Shown here: positions 43,119 to 51,538 of the stretch, piece after piece
How positions within the stretch are numbered: position 1 is the stretch's first letter
Layout of the letters: the number at the start of each line of letters is the position of its first letter
From: Vibrio sp. JC009
GTDB taxonomy: Bacteria > Pseudomonadota > Gammaproteobacteria > Enterobacterales > Vibrionaceae
Assembly (NCBI RefSeq): GCF_029016485.1
Contig: NZ_CP092107.1
Location: 1,116,001-1,180,000 of the forward strand
Direction: 5' to 3'
Length of the DNA stretch: 64,000 nucleotides
The notes under the pieces: generated by a model
Database searches by the model: none
The model's input: only the letters and a program-made list of their open reading frames with translations
Told to the model about the DNA's origin: nothing
Translations under genes and position numbers: made by a program

Positions 43119-43838
43119 TTATGCAGCTTCTTCCGGCAGACGGTGTTTTGTAGCCTGAAGGTGAGATGCTGATGCGTCACGTGCTTTTTCCGAGTCACCA
43201 GCCATGATGGCATTGTAGATTTCCTGGTGCTCTTTGATGCAGGTACTTCCCTCTTCCGAAGAGTGACGGATAAAGTTAACAAACATAGTTGACAGAATAT
43301 TGCCGAAAGGCAGGAAGAAATCATTTCCTGTGGATGAGAAAATCAGCTTGTGGAACTGCATATCAATATCTGTCCACTTCTCGGCATCAAACTCATCCGC
43401 GTTGGCAACATCCACCATTTCCTGAAAAACAGAAGAGAGCTCCATTCGCTGCTCTGCCGTTGCATGCCTTGCAGCAAGCGCGCACGCTTCTGGCTCAATT
43501 GCCCTGCGAAGACCCAAAAAGCGAATACAGAACTCATCCACATCCATCAGGCCTTCCATCCACTCGATAAGCTGAGAGTCGAGGAAGTTCCACTTAGCCC
43601 GTTCAACAACGCGGGTACCAATTTTCGGCCGGGACTCCAGCAGCCCCTTTGATGTCAATAATTTTACTGCTTCACGCAATGCAGTCCGGCTAACCCCAAA
43701 CTGCTCGCAAAGCGCCATTTCTCCGGGGATCACGCTGCCTTCAGGTAGCTTTCCCGAAATAATGCTTCTCGCTATTTCTCTTGCCACCTGAACGTGCAAG
43801 CTGCGTTTAGAACCCGCAATTGCGCCAAAACTACTCAA
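43119..43838 (-). CDS. FadR/GntR-family regulator with FCD domain, probable alginate-locus repressor
   Basis: About 239 residues. The N-terminal winged helix is at ~15-80 (GEMALCEQFGVSRTALREAV, LLESRPKIGTRVV). The FCD ligand domain follows (FLGLRRAIEPEACALAARHA, DMQFHKLIF with metal-type Asp/His, and a late HQEIYNAIMAGD). TTG 43838 has a GGGAG ribosome binding site; TTG 43859 is another in-frame option. FadR-family proteins bind t-GT-n-n-AC-a palindromes, and TTGTAnTACAA in this locus fits. The ligand is probably an alginate-derived keto-uronate. Confidence 0.82.
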   Translation of the reverse strand: MSSFGAIAGSKRSLHVQVAREIARSIISGKLPEGSVIPGEMALCEQFGVSRTALREAVKLLTSKGLLESRPKIGTRVVERAKWNFLDSQLIEWMEGLMDVDEFCIRFLGLRRAIEPEACALAARHATAEQRMELSSVFQEMVDVANADEFDAEKWTDIDMQFHKLIFSSTGNDFFLPFGNILSTMFVNFIRHSSEEGSTCIKEHQEIYNAIMAGDSEKARDASASHLQATKHRLPEEAA

Positions 43839-44211
43839 AATGTTGCTCCCAATAACCAAGATATTTTAATAATAGTTCAATCAACTAATAGACACTTAGT
43901 ATTTATTGTAACAATAATACAAGAATTGCTCACGATAAATTAGCGATTGATGATATCTCATTGTTTAAAATAAGTAATGCCTGAAGAGAGACATACCACA
44001 AAGCGCGTTCATGTTACGTGACGAGCTTATCAAACCTCAAGCAAGGAAATGTTATAGTAATACAAATTAATTTTTCATTTTCAATATATCATAACGTCGA
44101 CTATCTTTATGCTACCCGGGACACATTTCACAGCGAATTTGTAATGTCGGTCCGTACAATTTACTGTATTATTAATACCAACATAATACCTTTAGCCACG
44201 CTAGTTTATTC
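43839..44211. promoter_or_regulatory. Regulatory gap between regulator and PAS-GGDEF gene
   Basis: No gene is visible. TAGTAATACAA (44055-44065) is a one-mismatch operator copy upstream of the GGDEF gene. A looser TTGTAACAA/TAATACAAG pair (43906-43923) lies before the regulator start and could mediate autoregulation. Confidence 0.45.
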
Positions 44212-45471
44212 ATGCCTGAACTTAATATTGATTCAACATATGGTGTAGTAATCATCAAGGACTTTAAGGCCGTTCACGCGGACGATAATTACGCCCGTAT
44301 CTTTGGCTATGAGTCTGCGGAAGAGCTGCTTTCCAGTATCAGCTCCTTTTTGGATCTTATCGATCCTGAGTATCATGATTCCGTCAGGAAAAACTTTTAT
44401 CGGATGCTCAGTGGAGAAATCACGCCAAAAGGGAAAACTTTTACTAACTACGATCGTAATGGCAGGAAGTTCAGTGTATTTACCGTAGATCATGTAATTG
44501 AATGGGAAGGAGAACCGGCTATACAGGTTACGGTTATCGACCTCTCCATGGTAGAAGAGGCAAACCGAAGAATTAGAGAGAACGATCTCAAATATAAACG
44601 CCTGATTACTACGTCTGGACAGGGGATTCTGGTACACAGAAACTTCAAACCCCTGATGGTTAACCAGGCTTGGGTAGACCTCATGCATGCACCATCTATC
44701 GATTACGTTATAAACAATGTAAATGTATTCGATTTTATACCTGACGACGCCCGTGAACTCGCCCTAACGAGGTATGACGATATTATCCGGGGAAAAGTGG
44801 AAGGGTTTCATCACATAACAGAAAATACCTGTTTCGATGGTAAGCAAAGATATTTTAACGTCTACGATAATCTGATCGACTGGGATGGTGAGCCGGCCAT
44901 TCAGGCAGTCATTGAAGATGTAACAGAAAAAGTGAAATTAGAGCAGGAGCTGGAATACAAAGCCACTCATGATCAGCTAACTGACCTACTCAACAGAGAA
45001 GCCATTTTTAAGTGGCTCAACGACTCTCAGAGCACCAAGGGTGCCCTTGCCTGCCTGCTAATCGATATTGATGACTTTAAGTCTGTAAATGACAGCTATG
45101 GCCATTTCAGCGGAGATATGATTATTCAGAGCATCGCCGGGCAGTGCCGTGATTTTGTTGGCGAGAACGGCGTTGTCGGGCGCTGGGGAGGCGAAGAGTT
45201 TATCGTCTTTATCCCTGGCATCACTAAAGAAGAAGCCATAGAAAAAGCAGAAGCTCTGCGTAAAAAATGCAAACTGCGCAGCTACGAAGTTGATGGTCAC
45301 AAGATACGCCGGACTATAAGTGTTGGGGTTGCCCATCAAAACAAACCCAATGAAGATATCATCAAGCGGATCCCCACCAGCGACAAAACGCGGATTAATA
45401 AACTGATTCGTAAGGCCGATCAGAAACTCTATGAAGCCAAAGCAAAGGGCAGAAATCGTGTGGAGTGCTAG
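44212..45471 (+). CDS. PAS-PAS-GGDEF diguanylate cyclase
   Basis: A 419-residue cytoplasmic protein. PAS 1 is at ~8-115 and PAS 2 at ~125-240 (each ends in a W[DE]GEPAIQ-V segment). The GGDEF domain (~250-419) has an intact RWGGEEF. No TM segments are seen. It probably makes c-di-GMP in response to a small ligand or redox signal. A TTGTAATACAA-like site ~150 bp upstream suggests linkage to alginate availability. It ends 15 bp before the terminator side of the CsrB-type RNA, which is transcribed toward it. Confidence 0.92.
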   Translation: MPELNIDSTYGVVIIKDFKAVHADDNYARIFGYESAEELLSSISSFLDLIDPEYHDSVRKNFYRMLSGEITPKGKTFTNYDRNGRKFSVFTVDHVIEWEGEPAIQVTVIDLSMVEEANRRIRENDLKYKRLITTSGQGILVHRNFKPLMVNQAWVDLMHAPSIDYVINNVNVFDFIPDDARELALTRYDDIIRGKVEGFHHITENTCFDGKQRYFNVYDNLIDWDGEPAIQAVIEDVTEKVKLEQELEYKATHDQLTDLLNREAIFKWLNDSQSTKGALACLLIDIDDFKSVNDSYGHFSGDMIIQSIAGQCRDFVGENGVVGRWGGEEFIVFIPGITKEEAIEKAEALRKKCKLRSYEVDGHKIRRTISVGVAHQNKPNEDIIKRIPTSDKTRINKLIRKADQKLYEAKAKGRNRVEC

Positions 45472-45485
45472 TTGGATTAACACAT

Positions 45486-45846
45486 AAGAAAAACCCCGTT
45501 ACATCCGTAACGGGGTTATAGTCTTACTCGCAGCAATCCGGCTACTAAGTGTGCTCCATGCATCTAATCCATGATAGTGTGCTGATTCCTTCAGCTTAAT
45601 CCTTTCGTCGCCTTCCTAGCGGTGTCCTTGATCTTATCCTGATCAGCTAACAATCCTCGTTAGCGCACTTCACTTGTTCCCTGAGCGGTGTCCCTTACAT
45701 CATCCTGATGTTCAGTCCCTGCCTCTTCCTGAGGTGTCCCGGTTCGCTCTCCTTGCCGATTACTCATCCTGAATAACCGAATCTTCTTCCTGAAGATAAC
45801 CAATCCGTGGTGCTTTCCTGTTCCTTTGTCTGCGTCCTGCTGACAA
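45486..45846 (-). ncRNA. csrB: CsrB-family regulatory RNA
   Basis: On the minus strand about 310 bases contain at least 22 GGA triplets, many as CAGGA or AGGA in small hairpin loops. Examples are ACATCAGGATGATGT (near 45698-45712), CTTCAGGAAGAAG (near 45783-45795) and GCTAACGAGGATTGTTAGC (about 45646-45664). This repeated GGA-in-loop pattern is the hallmark of CsrB/CsrC/RsmZ RNAs that sequester CsrA. It ends in a strong terminator, is preceded by a promoter (TTGCTG-N16-TAATAT), and has a VarA/GacA-like box ~160 bp upstream. No ORF explains the region. Vibrios usually have several such RNAs, so which copy this is cannot be told. Confidence 0.88.
45487..45518 (-). terminator. Terminator of the CsrB-type sRNA
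   Basis: AACCCCGTTAC and GTAACGGGGTT form an 11-bp stem around ATCC. On the minus strand a TTTTTCTT tract follows, so it ends the leftward sRNA. It could also act, more weakly, on the convergent PAS-GGDEF gene. Confidence 0.9.
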
Positions 45847-45851
45847 GTTAA

Positions 45852-45879
45852 ATATTACTCATATCCGCTAATTCAGCAA
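45852..45879 (-). promoter_or_regulatory. Promoter of the CsrB-type RNA
   Basis: On the minus strand TTGCTG (45874-45879) and TAATAT (45852-45857) are 16 bp apart, placing the start near 45845, just before the first GGA motifs. Confidence 0.65.
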
Positions 45880-46005
45880 GGAGCATGAAATGGATTACAA
45901 CTGCATAAACATTCACCAATCCTGCCTAAGCCCTTTATACACAAGGAATTTGATACAATCCGTTAACAATATGCCATACATCAAAACTACATTAACTTAC
46001 GTCTT

Positions 46006-46023
46006 TGTAAGAGATCTCGCACA
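46006..46023. promoter_or_regulatory. VarA/GacA/UvrY-type upstream activating site
   Basis: TGTAAG-AGATCT-CGCACA matches TGTAAG-N6-CTTACA perfectly in one half and 4 of 6 in the other. It lies about 160-175 bp upstream of the predicted RNA start, the usual distance for these sites at csrB/rsmZ promoters. Confidence 0.6.
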
Positions 46024-46046
46024 AGTTCCGGCTCTTTTATCTCAAG

Positions 46047-46571
46047 CTATTTTTCTGCTGATTTTTTAAAAGTGCCCTTAAACACATCCGTTTTGTGCAG
46101 AATCAGATCACCACTGCCGTTAATTTCGTATGGAATGCCCTGAGACGGCAGATTAAAATCATCACCTGAAACATTGCTGAACCGGATAACGCCCCTGTCC
46201 AGCCTGTAATCAGCCGTGCCGACCAGCACTTTCTCGCTGGTGAGAAAAATCATTTTCTCTACCATCAGATCTTCACGGGCTTTTACCTGTTTTCCGTTAA
46301 AGGTGTAACTTATCGTAGAACTGACGTAGGAAATGCTGTCATAAATAGAGGCAGAAAATACATACTCTCCGCTAGGTATCTTCTTTGTACGCGGCTTTTT
46401 CCAGGAATCACTGAACTGGACTTCCTTACCCATAAACTTATCCGGGTGGTTAAAACGCACCTTATCTACATCTATCTGTATCAGAACCAAAGGTAAACCG
46501 ATAATAAGTACCGCCAGAAGGATCAGAAATATCTCTTTGGGAAATGGCTTTTTTTGTTTCATCTCGTTCAC
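46047..46571 (-). CDS. Small membrane-anchored protein, unknown
   Basis: A 174-residue protein. Residues ~12-30 form a TM segment (IFLILLAVLIIGLPLVLIQI) after a Lys-rich start, and the rest is a beta-rich extracytoplasmic domain (VQFSDSWKKPRTKKIPSGEY). The family is not recognised. It lies just upstream of the csrB promoter region with the VarA-like box, which is probably coincidental. No operon partner is seen. Confidence 0.65.
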   Translation of the reverse strand: MNEMKQKKPFPKEIFLILLAVLIIGLPLVLIQIDVDKVRFNHPDKFMGKEVQFSDSWKKPRTKKIPSGEYVFSASIYDSISYVSSTISYTFNGKQVKAREDLMVEKMIFLTSEKVLVGTADYRLDRGVIRFSNVSGDDFNLPSQGIPYEINGSGDLILHKTDVFKGTFKKSAEK

Positions 46572-46818
46572 TTCTTTATTTTTTATTCAGATTGAACTCT
46601 CTCTCATCTTTATATAGACCACAGAGTGAACAAGATGGCTATTCCTCTTCACATAAACGGAAGATTCTTATTCAATTCATTGATTAAAGCTCTCCTCTTA
46701 TACCAATACCAGTAATTAGCTGTTCAGTGATTGCGCAGGAAAAACCGTTAACTGATTTTACGATTCCTCTATGGCAAGGTAGTATGCAGAGCTGACAGCA
46801 ACATAGGAATACAAATCC

Positions 46819-47520
46819 GTGCAATACGTAAAAATCAAAGATGCCATTGTTGAACAGATAGAGTCAGGAATGCTGATCCCGGGCCAAAAACTTCCGGCAG
46901 AGCGAAAACTGGCTGAAGCCTTTGATACAACACGTGTTACCCTGCGCGAAGCGCTTTCCCTGCTGGAGACGGAAGGGCGAATCTACCGTGAAGACCGGAG
47001 AGGCTGGTTTATATCACCAGAGCCGCTTCGCTACGATCCCAGCCTCAGGCAGAACTTTCATAACCTGGCGCTCTCTCAGGGACGAAAACCGGAAACCAAA
47101 GTCATCTCAGCCAAAAGTATTCTGGCAACCAGAGAAGCGGCAAAGCTGCTGGATCTGCCCCCGTTTACCGACGTCTATTCTCTTGAACGGGTTCGTTTTC
47201 TTGAACAGCGCCCGGTTGTGTATGTCAGACACTATATCCGGCAGACAGCTTTTCCCGGCCTTCTGGATCACCAGCTTGCTACATCACTGACCGATATCTA
47301 CCGCGAGCACTACGATATCAGCTATCAGAAAACCCGCTATAAAGTGAGCGTGACTTCGCTGACTGAAGATATCGCTCAACTGCTTCATGCAACGTCCGGT
47401 ACCCCGGCCATGCTGGTGGAACGCCTTAACTACAATCAGGACGGCGCCCTGATTGATGGCAACTTTGAATACTGGCGGCACGATGCCATGTGCATAGAGT
47501 CTTTAGCAGAGTTGATGTAG
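46819..47520 (+). CDS. GntR-family regulator with UTRA domain
   Basis: A 233-residue regulator from GTG 46819. The N-terminal GntR winged helix is at ~1-70 (KLPAERKLAEAFDTTRVTLR, RIYREDRRGWFISP). The UTRA ligand domain follows (PFTDVYSLERVRFLEQRPVV, GNFEYWRHDAM). Such proteins repress sugar or phosphonate genes and bind small metabolites. The neighbour is a DUF445 protein, giving no clear target. Confidence 0.85.
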   Translation: MQYVKIKDAIVEQIESGMLIPGQKLPAERKLAEAFDTTRVTLREALSLLETEGRIYREDRRGWFISPEPLRYDPSLRQNFHNLALSQGRKPETKVISAKSILATREAAKLLDLPPFTDVYSLERVRFLEQRPVVYVRHYIRQTAFPGLLDHQLATSLTDIYREHYDISYQKTRYKVSVTSLTEDIAQLLHATSGTPAMLVERLNYNQDGALIDGNFEYWRHDAMCIESLAELM

Positions 47521-47591
47521 ATGCTTCACTTATCGCCGGTTCTTCTCTAAAATCCCGCCATTGTTGTACTCCATATGAGTTGTAAGTAAGG

Positions 47592-48296
47592 ATGAATAAA
47601 AATATTGCTACCAATCTGGTTGCCCTGGCTGTGCTTGCCTCCGGTTATCAGATGCAGAACGATCTTATTTTATACGCAGGTCTGTTTGCGTTTTCTGGCG
47701 CAGTCACCAACTCCCTCGCTATCCACATGCTGTTTGAAAAGGTGCCGGGACTTTACGGCTCAGGCGTTATTCCGGCCCGTTTTGAAGAGTTCAAAGCAGC
47801 CATTAAAAACCTGATGATGAGCCAATTTTTTACCGGTGAGAACATTGATAAGTTCCTGAGTCAGGAAATGTCAGGAGGCATAAAACTTGAACTGGAACCG
47901 GTAATAGAGAAGATTGATTTTGAGCCTACCTTTGATTCACTTGTAGAAGTAATCGCGAACTCATCCTTCGGCGGCATGCTGGCAATGTTTGGCGGAACAG
48001 AAGCCCTTCAGCCACTAAAACAGCCTTTTGTTGAGAAAATGAAAGAATCTGTGGCAGATATCAGCCAGAGTGACAATGTAAAAGAGGCGATAAAACAGCA
48101 GCTTGAACAGCCTAAAATGATGACTGAAATCCAGGATAATATTGAAAACATTATCGACCAGCGCCTGAACGAGCTAACCCCGAAACTGGTTAAGCAGATG
48201 GTTCAGGAGATGATCAAAGAACACCTCGGCTGGCTGGTTGTGTGGGGAGGCGTCTTCGGCGGCCTGATCGGCGTGATCTCTTCGTTTATCGCATAA
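47592..48296 (+). CDS. DUF445-family membrane protein
   Basis: A 234-residue protein with N-terminal hydrophobic segments (~5-45, including FAFSGAVTNSLAIHMLFEKV), a long amphipathic helical middle and a C-terminal TM (~208-230, WGGVFGGLIGVISSFIA). This is the DUF445 pattern. Function is unknown. The AAGG ribosome binding site before ATG 47592 supports the start, and a strong terminator follows. Confidence 0.85.
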   Translation: MNKNIATNLVALAVLASGYQMQNDLILYAGLFAFSGAVTNSLAIHMLFEKVPGLYGSGVIPARFEEFKAAIKNLMMSQFFTGENIDKFLSQEMSGGIKLELEPVIEKIDFEPTFDSLVEVIANSSFGGMLAMFGGTEALQPLKQPFVEKMKESVADISQSDNVKEAIKQQLEQPKMMTEIQDNIENIIDQRLNELTPKLVKQMVQEMIKEHLGWLVVWGGVFGGLIGVISSFIA

Positions 48297-48314
48297 GTTT
48301 ACACTGTAAAACCC

Positions 48315-48347
48315 AAAGCCAGCTTCCACAGCGAGCTGGCTTTTTCT
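48315..48347 (+). terminator. Terminator after the DUF445 gene
   Basis: AAGCCAGCT and AGCTGGCTT form a 9-bp stem with a 9-nt loop, followed by TTTCTTT. Confidence 0.9.
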
Positions 48348-48358
48348 TTATACCTGCA

Positions 48359-48403
48359 CCCCATAGCCCCATAGCCCCATAGCCCCATAGCCCCATAGCC
48401 CAT
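48359..48403. repeat. 8-bp tandem repeat CCCCATAG, five copies
   Basis: Five exact copies of CCCCATAG (48359-48398) are followed by a partial unit. The array lies between two convergent genes, after the terminator. An 8-bp unit in non-coding DNA can vary in copy number, so it is a useful strain marker. Confidence 0.95.
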
Positions 48404-48497
48404 CAAACCATAACCAAATAAAACACAGAAACAAAAACGCCCTGCAGAAATAAAATTCCATACAGAGCGTTCTCGTATTAGTAGAATTTTGTCGATA

Positions 48498-48755
48498 TTA
48501 ATGAAAGCTAACCTGAGTCGTTTCATCAACATGCTGTACACCATGTGTACCTGTGTGGCCTGTCTCAATATGCTGGCAATTACAGACTCTGCAATATTGC
48601 TGCAGTTCCATATTATAGTAATGCTTTCCGCTAGCAATCTGGCCAAGTAACTGAGCAAACTTTCTGGTGAAAGGTGCTGACTCGTCTACGTTGCGGCGCA
48701 TAACAGATTTATGAGGCGTTATCTGCTTACACGACTGACAATATAGATCTGGCAT
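48498..48755 (-). CDS. Small Cys-rich (zinc-ribbon-like) protein
   Basis: An 85-residue protein with CQSC near the start (C6, C9) and a later YCRVCNCQH segment, the spacing of a zinc ribbon, plus a His-rich tail. AGAGGT lies upstream of ATG 48755. The overlapping longer ORF in another frame (48299-48658) runs through the CCCCATAG array and has no such features. Function is unknown. Confidence 0.7.
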   Translation of the reverse strand: MPDLYCQSCKQITPHKSVMRRNVDESAPFTRKFAQLLGQIASGKHYYNMELQQYCRVCNCQHIETGHTGTHGVQHVDETTQVSFH

Positions 48756-48905
48756 TTTTTGGACCTCTTGCTACGTTTCGTTCAAATAACTGAGTAATTA
48801 ATCGATTGCGCAAAGATAATAATGGATTTCAACCGATAATTTATCTTTTTTGTGCAAAAAAGAGACATTTTTGCGACATGAGATCACAAAATCATAAGCA
48901 GATCA

Positions 48906-48941
48906 CAAAAAATAAGCCCTCGCATCATGCAAGGGCTTATT
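48906..48941 (-). terminator. Terminator of the putP transcript
   Basis: AATAAGCCCT and AAGGGCTTATT form a ~9-bp stem, and on the minus strand a run of T follows. It lies 31 bp past the putP stop. Confidence 0.85.
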
Positions 48942-48971
48942 GACAGTTCTAATTTGACCTAAATTATCTAT

Positions 48972-50459
48972 TTATTCAAGCTCTTCCAGCTGTTTTTCGA
49001 ATTTCTTATACTGTGCCAGCACAGTAGAGTCAGGCTCACCAGAAACAAGACTTACAACAAAAATAGCAATAGTTGAGAAGATAATGCCCGGTACAATTTC
49101 ATACACATCAAACCAGCCACCGCTCAGCTGCTTCCAGATAACGATAGTGACACCACCAACAAGAATACCTGCCAGCGCGCCGTTTCTGTTCATTTTTGAC
49201 CAGTAAAGGCTCAAAACCATCGCCGGACCAAATGCCGCACCGAAGCCAGCCCACGCATAGGAAACCAGGCCAAGTACAGAGCTGTCCGGATTACCGGCCA
49301 GAATCATAGCGATAACAGAAAGGAAAATAACACCATAACGGCCAACCTTCACAACCTGCTCAGAAGTCGCATCTTTCTTAAACAGCTGCTTGTAGAAGTC
49401 TTCCGCCAGCGCAGAGGAAGAAACAAGAAGCTGGGAATCAGCAGTACTCATGATAGCCGCCAGAATTGCAGCCAGAAGAATACCGGCGATAACCGGATGG
49501 AACATGGCATTAACCAGCACCATAAAGATCTTCTCACCATCAGCCAGTGAACCCGCCGGAGAGTTAGTCATATAGACCAGACCAACCACACCCACCAGCA
49601 TTGCACCAATCATGCTCAGACCAGACCATACAACCGCAATACGACGGGCTGTTGTCAGATCCCGGTTAGTTCTGGATGCCTTAAAACGAGCCAGAATGTG
49701 TGGCTGACCAAAGTAACCAAGACCCCATGCAACAAGCGAGATAATCGCAATCATGGTCAGAGGCTCGCCCTTGGAATCATTCCACAGCGTCAGCAACTCA
49801 GGGTTGATAGCTTCAAGATCAGCACCCAATTGACCGAATCCACCCTGCATTGCAGCAATAGGAACAATCAGCAGAGCGGCAGCCATCAGAAGTCCCTGAA
49901 CAAGGTCAGTCCAGGATACCGCCAGGAAACCACCAAACAGGGTATAAGAAACCACACAGATAGTGCCCACTACCACAGCCACGTTGTAATCCAGTCCAAA
50001 TACAGTTTCAAACAACTTACCACCAGCTACCAGGCCTGAGCTTGTATAGAAAAGGAAGAAAAGCAGAATGAAGAAAGCTGAAATGGTTTGAATCAGATTT
50101 GACTGGTCATTGAAACGGCGTGATAAAAACTCCGGAATGGTCAGAGAGTTAGTCGTAATACTGTAAGTTCTCAGGCGCTTGGCACTTAGCAGCCAGTTCG
50201 CCCAGGTCCCCACCAGAAGACCACCGGCAAGCCAGAATGCTTCAATACCGGCCGCATAAGCATAGCCCGGCAGACCAAGCAGCAGCCAGCCACTCATATC
50301 AGAAGCACCGGCAGAAAGCGCAGCAGGCCATGGACCTAAAGATCGGCCACCCAGAAAGTAATCGCTTGAGCTGGCTGTTCTTTTATAAGCAACGTAGCCG
50401 ATCACAAGCATCATTATTAAGTAAGCAACGAAGGTTGCAGTAATAGCAAAGCTATTCAT
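48972..50459 (-). CDS. putP: PutP sodium/proline symporter
   Basis: A 495-residue SSS-family transporter, the usual PutP length, with ~13 TM segments. It has PutP hallmarks: SDYFLGGRSLGPWPAALSAG, GASDMSGWLLLGLPG near residue 55, and AAIMSTADSQLLVSSSALAE. It imports proline with Na+. ATG 50459 has an AGAGGAT ribosome binding site; a longer ORF start at 50558 would run through the perfect hairpin and lacks family match. The hairpin 37 bp upstream and the AraC-type regulator beyond it suggest proline-responsive control. No putA is nearby. Confidence 0.92.
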   Translation of the reverse strand: MNSFAITATFVAYLIMMLVIGYVAYKRTASSSDYFLGGRSLGPWPAALSAGASDMSGWLLLGLPGYAYAAGIEAFWLAGGLLVGTWANWLLSAKRLRTYSITTNSLTIPEFLSRRFNDQSNLIQTISAFFILLFFLFYTSSGLVAGGKLFETVFGLDYNVAVVVGTICVVSYTLFGGFLAVSWTDLVQGLLMAAALLIVPIAAMQGGFGQLGADLEAINPELLTLWNDSKGEPLTMIAIISLVAWGLGYFGQPHILARFKASRTNRDLTTARRIAVVWSGLSMIGAMLVGVVGLVYMTNSPAGSLADGEKIFMVLVNAMFHPVIAGILLAAILAAIMSTADSQLLVSSSALAEDFYKQLFKKDATSEQVVKVGRYGVIFLSVIAMILAGNPDSSVLGLVSYAWAGFGAAFGPAMVLSLYWSKMNRNGALAGILVGGVTIVIWKQLSGGWFDVYEIVPGIIFSTIAIFVVSLVSGEPDSTVLAQYKKFEKQLEELE

Positions 50460-50495
50460 TAAAATATCCTCTATTTTTTTGTCTGTCTCCATCCC

Positions 50496-50542
50496 GGAAG
50501 CATGATCAAGGCAGATGAACCATCTGCCTTGATCATGCTTCC
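50496..50542. repeat. Perfect 21-bp inverted repeat upstream of putP
   Basis: The arms at 50496-50516 and 50522-50542 are exact complements around a 5-base loop. No T tract follows on either strand, so it is not a terminator. Each arm contains the motif GGAAGCATGATCAAG, which recurs near the AraC-type gene, so it looks like a paired regulator site or a leader hairpin. Confidence 0.85.
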
Positions 50543-50742
50543 GCAAACCACTTCTCATTTCTAATCCATTAATACATAAGGAGATAGCGTACGTGATGGG
50601 CCGTGTATTGTGGGCTTGTTGGATACACTTGTCAAAAACTCCGTTACATTTGTCAAAAAATCGGTTTTTCAGACAAAACGAAACGGCTCATCAAAAACGA
50701 TGAGGTATTTCAGAACGGAAAAAGCAGAATCCGTCGTTTTAC

Positions 50743-50757
50743 GGAAGAATGATCAAG
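50743..50757 (+). promoter_or_regulatory. GGAAnnATGATCAAG motif copy at the end of the AraC-type gene
   Basis: GGAAGAATGATCAAG differs from the putP arms by one base. It overlaps the 3' end of the regulator gene. Confidence 0.5.
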
Positions 50758-51538
50758 AGAACTGTTTTTTGTACTGAGTCGGTGAAAATCCGGTCAAACG
50801 GCTAAAGGCGTGGGTAAATGTACTCAAACTGGCAAAGCCGCAGAGCCGGGACACGTGCGTGAGACTACCGCCTCCCTGCTCGATCAGGGACTTAGCGAAA
50901 TCAATACGCTTATTTAATACATATTGATGAGGAGTAATGCCGCTTTGCTCTTTAAACAGAAGATGAAACTGGCTCTCACCCAAAAATACGCTTCCCGCCA
51001 GCTGAGCTATGGTGATTTTCCGGCTTAAATGACTTTCTATATAGCGGTCCAACTGGTCCATATCCAGCCGGACAGATTTAGCGGAAGGCTTAAACGCAGA
51101 GATATGCCGACTCAAAAGCGCCATCACTGTATCATTACAAGCCCGGCTCAGGATCTCATCTTCAGGGCTGGTCTGCATCTCCTGCACCAGCATCTGGATA
51201 AGCTGCCTTATCTGTGAGTCCAGCTGAAAGTAAACATCCGACCGGACAAGATCACTGATTCTGGCGCTCAGACGGGTATTTGTATCCGTCAATGAAGGAA
51301 GGTTTAAGACCAGTATATCTGAACGGCCAATCACACCACCAAACGCGTGATCAGCACCGGCGGTTACTATGCAGCCCTGCCCCGGACCAATGTAATTACC
51401 AGAACCATTAACATCAAACTCAGACTTTCCGCTCAAACCGATAACTATCTGAGAGTAGGAGTGATCATGATGATTCATATAAGAAGGAAGCGTCACTAAC
51501 TCTGCAGGTTTGGGAAATTGAATTTCAGTGTCTTTCAT
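50753..51538 (-). CDS. AraC-family regulator with N-terminal cupin, putative putP regulator
   Basis: A 261-residue protein. The N-terminal cupin-like sensor is at ~15-100 (MNHHDHSYSQIVIGLSGKSE, then GPGQGCIVTAGADHAFGG). The C-terminal AraC double helix-turn-helix is at ~165-260 (ITIAQLAGSVFLGESQFHLL, HVSRLCGFASLSTFTHAFSR, and a TGFSPTQYKKQFS end). It lies upstream of putP on the same strand, as PutR, an AraC-type activator of proline genes, does near put genes in Vibrio vulnificus. Repeated GGAAnnATGATCAAG motifs around both genes support the link. Confidence 0.85.
   Translation of the reverse strand: MKDTEIQFPKPAELVTLPSYMNHHDHSYSQIVIGLSGKSEFDVNGSGNYIGPGQGCIVTAGADHAFGGVIGRSDILVLNLPSLTDTNTRLSARISDLVRSDVYFQLDSQIRQLIQMLVQEMQTSPEDEILSRACNDTVMALLSRHISAFKPSAKSVRLDMDQLDRYIESHLSRKITIAQLAGSVFLGESQFHLLFKEQSGITPHQYVLNKRIDFAKSLIEQGGGSLTHVSRLCGFASLSTFTHAFSRLTGFSPTQYKKQFS

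Noticed and set aside
45530..45840. Repeats resembling a CRISPR array
   Set aside because: The repeated ATCCTGA-like units are short, irregular and lie in hairpin loops; the pattern is explained by a CsrB-type RNA.
48359..48403. CRISPR array
   Set aside because: Contiguous 8-bp units without spacers; an ordinary tandem repeat.
48299..48658. 119-codon minus-strand ORF
   Set aside because: It reads through the CCCCATAG array and a terminator, and overlaps the Cys-rich gene, which has a better start.
50496..50542. Terminator of the AraC-type gene
   Set aside because: No T tract follows on the minus strand, and the arms contain a motif repeated elsewhere near both genes.
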